DNA of 64,000 bases from Sulfurimonas sp. HSL-1716. Lineage in GTDB: Bacteria; Campylobacterota; Campylobacteria; Campylobacterales; Sulfurimonadaceae. The stretch's first letter is position 1. Each line of letters begins with the position of its first letter. The notes under the pieces were generated by a model. The model was not told the origin of the DNA and did not search any database. It was given only the letters and a program-made list of their open reading frames with translations. Where the stretch lies: contig NZ_CP147918.1 in NCBI RefSeq assembly GCF_039645975.1, positions 1,426,001 to 1,490,000 on the forward strand. The letters are read 5' to 3'. Below are positions 58,703 through 64,000 of the stretch, in pieces. The translations under genes and the position numbers were made by a program.

Positions 58703-58738
58703 TACGGCTTATTGTAATTTTTTGTAATATTTCTCTAT

Positions 58739-58744
58739 TATAAT
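58739..58744 (+). promoter_or_regulatory. Probable -10 box of the 132-residue unknown gene
   Basis: TATAAT 19 bases before the ATG at 58764, with AAAAAGGAAA as ribosome site. Confidence 0.5.
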
Positions 58745-58763
58745 TTTAAAAAAAAGGAAAAAC

Positions 58764-59162
58764 ATGGCTTATTTTGACGATGTAAAAAAAGGCGACAAAC
58801 TTTACGGACTGGTATTTGGTAAAGGAAAGGTCATAGAGGTATTTGAAAACAGCCACTACAAGATGATGGTCTCTTTTAAAAACGGATATGAAGTCCCCTA
58901 TACCGAAGACGGCATTCCGGGCTGGGGAAACTTCAAAAAACAGACTATATTTTATAAAAAAGATATCGATCTTACCGATGTGGACTTCACTCCTACGAAA
59001 AAAGTCCTCTCTACCAAGAAGATCATCAAGCTCAGGGAAAAGAAAAAACTTGAGGTCAGGCTTCCTTCTGGTATCTGGACCGATTGTACGAAATGCGTAA
59101 AAGGTTATATCGAAGATATGCTGGAGAAGGAAAAATATCACCTTTTCAGAAAGAAAAAGTGA
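58764..59162 (+). CDS. Unknown basic protein with a CxxC motif, 132 residues
   Basis: The N-terminal half (1-65) looks like a small beta domain: GDKLYGLVFGKGKVIEVFEN and YKMMVSFKNGYEVPYTEDG, a pattern like SH3-type domains that bind nucleic acid or protein. The C-terminal part is rich in Lys and has TDCTKC near 108-113. It is cytoplasmic. Function unknown. The membrane gene 13 bases downstream is likely cotranscribed. Confidence 0.7.
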   Translation: MAYFDDVKKGDKLYGLVFGKGKVIEVFENSHYKMMVSFKNGYEVPYTEDGIPGWGNFKKQTIFYKKDIDLTDVDFTPTKKVLSTKKIIKLREKKKLEVRLPSGIWTDCTKCVKGYIEDMLEKEKYHLFRKKK

Positions 59163-59175
59163 TTTTAGAGAAGAG

Positions 59176-59994
59176 ATGAAGATATTTTTAACGATCATTA
59201 TCGTTTTTCTCTCATTAATAAATATCTCGACTTATATAGACTCTGCCGCATTGGCTTTGCATGACCTTTCTTTTCAGCGGTCACTGGCCGCTTTTGGGAT
59301 CGCCAAAGCGCTCAATGCCGTTATCTCCGTCTTTCAAGGCACAGAGTTTTCTTTTTCGCCTATGGGTATGGGCGTCAATATAAGTATCGGAGAGATACTC
59401 GATCCCTTAAACGATCTGATCGAACGCTTCTCCTGGCTTATGCTTGCAGCCACGATATCTATCGGCGTTCAAAAATTCTTTCTTCTCATCGGCACGAAGC
59501 TCTTTGTTCAGCTAGCATTTATCTTCAGTTCTGTTTTTTTAATGATGCTTTTGTGGATAAAGAACTTTCAAGACCGCAGATGGGTAAATATCTCGGTGAG
59601 AATATTTATCGTCATGTTCATCTTTCGGTTTGCGACCATCCTTTTTATCTATCTCAACCAGTTCGTATACACCTCTTTGCTTGAAAATGACTATAACAAC
59701 GCCTCTGTTGTCCTTACAAAAACAGATCGACAGCTGGACAAAGAGTTCGCTTTGCAGCAGACAAACGCGCAGGATCTCGGCCAGATCTTTGACGTACGAC
59801 AGAAACTCCAGACATTAAAATCGATTATTGACGATGCTTCCAGACAGATCATAACCCTAAGCGCCATCTTTGTGCTCAGCAGTATTCTCCTCCCGCTTTT
59901 GTATATCTGGATATTCGTACTTTGCATGAAATATGCCCTAACGGGTAGAATCGAAACTGAAACTATCCTGCGGCTAATAAGAAATAAAAGTTGA
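59176..59994 (+). CDS. Unknown membrane protein, 272 residues
   Basis: About five hydrophobic helices (near 3-22, 85-105, 107-127, 140-165 and 222-250) with a helical, charged stretch (about 168-220) before the last. I do not recognise the family. It follows the CxxC gene after 13 bases. Confidence 0.7.
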   Translation: MKIFLTIIIVFLSLINISTYIDSAALALHDLSFQRSLAAFGIAKALNAVISVFQGTEFSFSPMGMGVNISIGEILDPLNDLIERFSWLMLAATISIGVQKFFLLIGTKLFVQLAFIFSSVFLMMLLWIKNFQDRRWVNISVRIFIVMFIFRFATILFIYLNQFVYTSLLENDYNNASVVLTKTDRQLDKEFALQQTNAQDLGQIFDVRQKLQTLKSIIDDASRQIITLSAIFVLSSILLPLLYIWIFVLCMKYALTGRIETETILRLIRNKS

Positions 59995-60020
59995 TAATTA
60001 TTTTTTAACCATTTTCCACT

Positions 60021-60026
60021 TATAAT
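60021..60026 (+). promoter_or_regulatory. Probable -10 box of the lipoprotein cytochrome gene
   Basis: TATAAT 30 bases before the preferred ATG at 60051. Confidence 0.5.
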
Positions 60027-60050
60027 TTTGTATCAAAAAGAAGGAAGATG

Positions 60051-60464
60051 ATGAAATATATATTACCCTTGATCATATCACTGTTTTTTACGGCTTGCAA
60101 CAATTCAGATAAAACCGCTAACGAAAAGATGAGTGTAAACTCTACTTCCATAGAACAGGCCGTTACACAGGTCGAAGAGGAAAAACCCGATACGAAACCT
60201 GCTCAGGAAAATGCAAAAGCAGAGATGAACGGCGAAACGATTTTCAGCAAGTGCAAAGGCTGCCATGGAAACAGCGCCGAAAAGAAAGCTCTCGGCTCAT
60301 CACAGATCATCAAAGGCTGGGATGTCTCAAAAATCGAAGAAGCTCTGCACGGATACAAAAACGGTACATACGGTGCGAAGATGAAAAATATCATGTCGGC
60401 ACAGGCCAAAGGGTTATCTGATGAAGAGATCAAAAAAGTCGCTGTCTACATCCATTCATTATGA
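60051..60464 (+). CDS. Monoheme cytochrome c lipoprotein
   Basis: A 137-residue periplasmic electron carrier. The signal peptide ends in the lipobox LFFTACNNS (lipidated cysteine near 16). An acidic linker (about 20-60) leads to a class I cytochrome domain with heme motif CKGCH near 68, a probable axial methionine in KMKNIMSAQAKGLS, and the final DEEIKKVAVYIHSL. ATG 60051 lies five bases after AGGA; the ATG one codon earlier is too close. Partner oxidase or peroxidase unknown. Confidence 0.9.
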   Translation: MKYILPLIISLFFTACNNSDKTANEKMSVNSTSIEQAVTQVEEEKPDTKPAQENAKAEMNGETIFSKCKGCHGNSAEKKALGSSQIIKGWDVSKIEEALHGYKNGTYGAKMKNIMSAQAKGLSDEEIKKVAVYIHSL

Positions 60465-60471
60465 TTAGAAC

Positions 60472-60496
60472 GATAAAGGAGCTAAGCCCCTTTATC
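60472..60496 (+). terminator. Hairpin after the lipoprotein cytochrome gene
   Basis: GATAAAGG at 60472-60479 pairs perfectly with 60489-60496 across nine bases, just after the cytochrome stop. A second small hairpin (GATGC/GCATC, 60525-60537) lies closer to the converging gene. Confidence 0.45.
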
Positions 60497-60544
60497 TACG
60501 CTGGGCGCTATGCCACTGAAGTTTGATGCTTCGCATCGGAAGTG

Positions 60545-61216
60545 TTAGGCTGTCGGAAGTGAAAACTTTTGAGTGACGAATTCTCCCTCTTGATTGAAAA
60601 AAAGATAATATAAAAAATCTTTCTTCACGCTCAAACCCGCTAAAAAACGCAAAGCCAGATTTGCCTGAAGAGAGGCTATATGCATCACTATGGGAGCGGC
60701 TATGCCCGCAGGCGTCTTTTGCGTTATCTTGAACACATCGTTAAAAGAGGCTTTGTCAAAAAAACATACCTGCCCGTTAAAAGCTTCCACGCTTCCATAG
60801 ATCCAGGGAGTATTCACACTTTTTGCGTAAAGGTTTATCTCGCCGCGCACTGGAAGGTTGTCCGTCGCATCGATAATAAGGTCGACTTTTATCTTCTTCT
60901 CTTTAAATCCGTTAAAATCACACTCATGGGCAACCACTTTTACATAAGGAGATCTCTCTTGAATGATCTTTGCGTTCACTGCGGCTTTGTTCTTACCTTC
61001 GTCTCCCACTTTAAAAGCTATTTGACGGTGGATGTTATGGGTGCTCACTTCATCGAAATCAACCAGATGTATCTCGCCGATTCCGCTGGAACCCAAAGCA
61101 AAAGCAAGGGACGATCCAAGCCCGCCGCAGCCTATGACGGCTATCTTTTTATCTTGCAGCGAGCGCTGGGTCTCTTCTCCCCACAGCTGGACTTGACGAT
61201 GAAAATAGTGCATCAT
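60545..61216 (-). CDS. ThiF/MoeB/HesA-family protein
   Basis: A 223-residue protein of the family that adenylates ubiquitin-like sulfur carriers. It has the nucleotide loop IAVIGCGGLGSSLAFALG near 25, DFDEVSTHNIHRQ near 53 and IIDATDNLPVRGEIN near 115. The zinc-binding CxxC pairs and the catalytic cysteine region of MoeB are missing. Its partner could be ThiS or another carrier, or it may act on a different substrate. I chose ATG 61216, after AAGGAG. Confidence 0.83.
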   Translation of the reverse strand: MMHYFHRQVQLWGEETQRSLQDKKIAVIGCGGLGSSLAFALGSSGIGEIHLVDFDEVSTHNIHRQIAFKVGDEGKNKAAVNAKIIQERSPYVKVVAHECDFNGFKEKKIKVDLIIDATDNLPVRGEINLYAKSVNTPWIYGSVEAFNGQVCFFDKASFNDVFKITQKTPAGIAAPIVMHIASLQANLALRFLAGLSVKKDFLYYLFFNQEGEFVTQKFSLPTA

Positions 61217-61302
61217 TTCAAATCTCCTTATATATGAATTGTCTATTTTATCACTAATGCGCTCATACACGAACAAATATGAGTCAAATCATCAGGAATG
61301 GA

Positions 61303-62091
61303 TCAATACTTCGTATTTATATCCCGAAATCCCCATGCACGTCTGGCTTCCACCGCTTCTGCATGACTCATCTCCACTATCATCAGCTCTTCGCTGTTGC
61401 CGAGTTCGTTGATAACGTCTCCGTTAGGATCGATTAAAAACGAATCCCCGTAAAATCTCCATGTATGATCTTTGTCTTTATACTCGCCTATCCTGTTTGC
61501 ACGGAGCACGTAGCAGTTATGGGTAAATGCACGCATACGGGCGAGTTCTTTCCATCTTTGGGAAGATTCAAACGTCGAAACGCTCGGAACGATTACCGCA
61601 TCGACGTTCTTTTGTGAAGCAAAATGCCAGAGTTTGTCCGCATGCATCTCAAAGCCGCTCATGACCGCGAATCTAAAACCATCGACGCTAAAGACCATCG
61701 GCGATTTTAAGAAAGTGGTTTCATTGGCAAAAAACTTCGCTTCGTTCCAGTGAGGATAGTTGATAAGGATCTGCTGGTAATAGTATGACGCGGATGTCGG
61801 CGAAAACTTGACTATACATTTATAGGGCTGTTTCTTCTTTACGATTACAAGCGGGGCTATGATGGTCATGGAGTATGTAGCGGAAAGCTCTTTAAGTATC
61901 TTTATCTGATGCTGTGACTGCTCTTGTATCATCGCAGTAGACATACTCTGCAGCTCTTTGAAAAAAGAGTTTAGGAGATACTCTCCCATGACAAGCACTT
62001 TAACACCCTTTTTATTCGCTATGCGGATGTAGTGGTAAAGTTTTGTCGAGCTCATTCCGATGGAGGGAAGCTGTAAAACGGCGGCCGTCAT
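61303..62091 (-). CDS. Nitrilase-fold (carbon-nitrogen hydrolase family) protein without the active cysteine
   Basis: A 262-residue protein with the carbon-nitrogen hydrolase fold: a candidate catalytic glutamate in MGEYLLN near 37, VDAVIVPSVSTFES near 170 and MRAFTHNCYVLRANRIGEY near 190. The usual nucleophile motif ICYD reads VMSGFEMH near 145, so the cysteine is replaced. It may be a non-catalytic member or use other chemistry. It overlaps xseB by four bases. Confidence 0.8.
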   Translation of the reverse strand: MTAAVLQLPSIGMSSTKLYHYIRIANKKGVKVLVMGEYLLNSFFKELQSMSTAMIQEQSQHQIKILKELSATYSMTIIAPLVIVKKKQPYKCIVKFSPTSASYYYQQILINYPHWNEAKFFANETTFLKSPMVFSVDGFRFAVMSGFEMHADKLWHFASQKNVDAVIVPSVSTFESSQRWKELARMRAFTHNCYVLRANRIGEYKDKDHTWRFYGDSFLIDPNGDVINELGNSEELMIVEMSHAEAVEARRAWGFRDINTKY

Positions 62092-62276
62092 TTTGAGCTT
62101 TTTATCTCTTGGATTTTCAACTGGGCGTCTTCGAGCATCTTTTGGGCATCTTGAAGCTCTTTCATCCCCTCTTCGTAAGCTTTTATGCTGTTCTCCAGCG
62201 TTACTTCAGGATCCATCAGAGTCTCAAGTATCTTTTTTGAGTTTTGAAGCTTTGTCTCAAAATCATTCTTTGCCAT
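62088..62276 (-). CDS. xseB: Exodeoxyribonuclease VII small subunit
   Basis: A 62-residue helical protein that is part of exonuclease VII. It shows the typical LQNSKKILETLMDPEVTLEN and SIKAYEEGMKELQDAQKML. The large subunit gene xseA is not in the window. It overlaps metX by 14 bases. Confidence 0.92.
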   Translation of the reverse strand: MAKNDFETKLQNSKKILETLMDPEVTLENSIKAYEEGMKELQDAQKMLEDAQLKIQEIKSSK

Positions 62277-63375
62277 CTAGCACCTCTTTTACGTAGTAAT
62301 CAAATCTGTTCAACTCGACAAGAAAAGCATCATGACCGTAATCGCTGTCGACTTCGAAATAACGGTGATTGCTGTTTCCAATACTTTTTAAAGTATCGCC
62401 AATATGCTTCATCTCGTCGCTCAAGAACAGCATATCGCTTTTAAAGCCTATAAGATGAAGCTCAGAACAGATGTTCTTAAGTGCATCTTCCAATGAATCG
62501 TATCCGCGTGCCAGATCGTAGATATTTATCGCTTTTGTTATATAAAGATATGCAAGCGGATCGAACCATTTTGTAAAATTATTCCCGTTATACTCCAGAT
62601 ACGATTCGACCTGAAACTTCCCGAAAAGCTCAAAAAGGCCGTCGTTTCTCTTGTATTCACGGCCAAACTTCTCGGCCATGGAGTGATGCGACAAGAAACT
62701 GATATGTCCCGCCATCCTGCCGATAGCCATACCGCTGAGTCCATTTTCTTTTATCTCTTGCGGATCGTAATACCCGTTTTTGAAGTTCGGGTCTTTGAGT
62801 ATCGCTTCTCCCGCTACTTTGTTAAAAGCTATCGCCCATGGCTGAGTCGCGTACGTCGCCGCCATCGAGATCACTTTTTTTGCGAAGTTTGGAAAATTGA
62901 TGGCAAACTGCAGCGCCTGCATACCGCCCATAGAACCGCCTATGATAGCTTCTACGGAGTGGATATCAAGCCTATCGAAAAGTATGCGCTGGGCTTTGAT
63001 CATATCCTTTATGGAAACAACAGGAAATTTGTAACGGTACGGCTCTTGATGGGGGTACATATTTGACATCGGACCGGTAGAACCAAAACAGCTGCCTATC
63101 ACGTTCGTGCAGATGACAAAGTATTTGTTCGTGTCTACCGCTTTGCCAGGACCGATAAAACCGTCCCACCAGCCCGCTTTGTTCTCACCTTCGTAAATAC
63201 CGGCCGCATGGTGTGAACCGGTGAGTGCATGACAGATAACGACCACATTGCTTTTATCTTCGTTTAGAGTCCCGTATGTCTCATACGTTATGTCGTAAGG
63301 CTCTAATATACGCCCGCTTTCAAGGTAAAGCGGATTGGTAAAATGCTCGGTATGTGTTTGCAGGTTCAACGACAA
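62263..63375 (-). CDS. metX: Homoserine O-acetyltransferase
   Basis: Acetylates homoserine on the way to methionine. The 370-residue alpha/beta hydrolase has GPTYETYGTLN-like YDITYETYGTLNEDKSN near 28, VICHALTGSHHAAG near 46, and the nucleophile serine in AIIGGSMGGMQALQF near 145. The aspartate and histidine follow in the C-terminal half (SDMLFL, DYGHDAFL). The start is TTG 63375. It leads the group with xseB, the nitrilase-fold gene and perhaps the ThiF-like gene. In some species MetX uses succinyl-CoA instead. Confidence 0.93.
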   Translation of the reverse strand: MSLNLQTHTEHFTNPLYLESGRILEPYDITYETYGTLNEDKSNVVVICHALTGSHHAAGIYEGENKAGWWDGFIGPGKAVDTNKYFVICTNVIGSCFGSTGPMSNMYPHQEPYRYKFPVVSIKDMIKAQRILFDRLDIHSVEAIIGGSMGGMQALQFAINFPNFAKKVISMAATYATQPWAIAFNKVAGEAILKDPNFKNGYYDPQEIKENGLSGMAIGRMAGHISFLSHHSMAEKFGREYKRNDGLFELFGKFQVESYLEYNGNNFTKWFDPLAYLYITKAINIYDLARGYDSLEDALKNICSELHLIGFKSDMLFLSDEMKHIGDTLKSIGNSNHRYFEVDSDYGHDAFLVELNRFDYYVKEVLDGKE

Positions 63376-63447
63376 TTTCTACGCTCTTTTCAAAATGATT
63401 ATGTTATTTTAGCGAAAATGACTTAATGCAAATTCAATTTTGTCTTT

Positions 63448-63996
63448 TTATATCCAGTATCTCGGATAATGCCTTTTCGGATTGCCGGAAAGATTGTTTA
63501 CAAAAAGAGCGACGGTGAGTAAAATAAAGGCTCCCGTAGCGATAGGGGAGAGCACAAACAGATACCCCGTACTGTGAACCTGCGCGCTTCCCGTTACTGC
63601 GATCAATGCCGTAGCGCCTCCCGGCGGATGCAGCATACGCGCAAAATGCATCGCAACGATGGACAAAGAGACCGCAAGCGCCCCCAAAACAGCTACATCC
63701 AAGGAGAGATACCTATATATCGTCACCCCGATAAAAGCAGATATCACATGCCCTCCTACCAGATTGCGCGGCTGCGAAAGATCGGCTTGAGGAACGCCGT
63801 AGATAAGTACGGCGGATGCTCCGAAAGATCCGACCAAGAACATGCTGTTAAGCAGGTTGAAATGTGTCAGACGGCTCAGAATCGAGACAAGATATATCCC
63901 CATAAAGGCACCAAGCCAGGACCATGCGATCTTACTGAAAGGTTTTCTGGGCGGAGATTTTTCTCCGCCTCTCATCTTTTTGAAAAAGGTCTTCAT
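63448..63996 (-). CDS. HPP-family membrane protein
   Basis: A 182-residue integral membrane protein with about four helices. ARMLHPPGGATALIAVTG near 118-135 contains the HPP family motif. Plant members of the family transport nitrite; the role in this bacterium is unknown. The start is only four bases from the window edge, so the upstream region cannot be seen and a longer form is possible. Confidence 0.88.
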   Translation of the reverse strand: MKTFFKKMRGGEKSPPRKPFSKIAWSWLGAFMGIYLVSILSRLTHFNLLNSMFLVGSFGASAVLIYGVPQADLSQPRNLVGGHVISAFIGVTIYRYLSLDVAVLGALAVSLSIVAMHFARMLHPPGGATALIAVTGSAQVHSTGYLFVLSPIATGAFILLTVALFVNNLSGNPKRHYPRYWI

Positions 63997-64000
63997 CTTT

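Overview
The window looks like a chromosomal stretch of a Campylobacterota (former Epsilonproteobacteria) bacterium, most like Sulfurimonas and its relatives. This is inferred from gene order and protein type, not from a marker gene. Several blocks match the order I remember from Campylobacter jejuni: nadE-lpxK-thrC; rny, 5-FCL, thioredoxin-like protein, ftsY, radA; ribF-tlyA-ligA; and mutS2, small membrane protein, murC. Starts are often TTG, -10 boxes are clean TATAAT, and the genes are packed with many 1-14 bp overlaps. I see no rRNA, tRNA, CRISPR array, insertion sequence or phage gene. No gap between genes exceeds 300 bases.

Layout. 1-6.4 kb: the end of a MacB-type permease, then leftward thrC, argB, lpxK, a DegT-family aminotransferase, nadE and a ferritin-like protein. 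6.5-14.8 kb: a three-domain methionine sulfoxide reductase, a chemoreceptor with only membrane helices as sensor, a metallo-hydrolase, a thioesterase, cmoB, a cation exporter, an ABC-F protein and an acetyltransferase. 14.8-21.5 kb: rny, 5-FCL, a TlpA-like lipoprotein, ftsY, radA, an unknown gene, carbonic anhydrase and fliL.

21.5-29.0 kb is the most variable-looking part. fliL and acpS, neighbours in Campylobacter as I recall it, are here separated by a KamA-like radical SAM enzyme, a membrane pentaheme cytochrome with a three-heme peroxidase, and an SDR-AraC-SDR block. That block is bracketed by diverged direct repeats. The left repeat carries a dead copy of the first codons of acpS, a direct trace of duplication or integration.

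29.0-37.1 kb: acpS, thiS, an orphan helicase C-terminal domain, then leftward a periplasmic adaptor, a short molybdopterin oxidoreductase, argD, a TolC-like protein, a MidA-like methyltransferase and a 5'-nucleotidase. 37.1-43.8 kb: cheV, a zinc-sensing (CZB) diguanylate cyclase, a complete sodium-pumping oxaloacetate decarboxylase operon (oadG-oadA-oadB) and ppa. 43.8-64 kb: a flippase, a nuclease-like protein, a transglycosylase-like protein, truD-ribF-tlyA-porin-ligA, mutS2-murC, an aminotransferase, three unknown genes, a lipoprotein cytochrome c, a ThiF-like protein, a nitrilase-fold protein without its cysteine, xseB, metX and an HPP membrane protein.

Taken together this is mostly core metabolism and housekeeping (amino acids, NAD, lipid A, peptidoglycan, tRNA modification, DNA repair) of a motile, chemotactic, respiring bacterium. 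Redox and peroxide functions are added in the accessory stretch. The best candidates for something undescribed are the pentaheme/triheme pair and the repeat-bounded SDR-AraC-SDR block.
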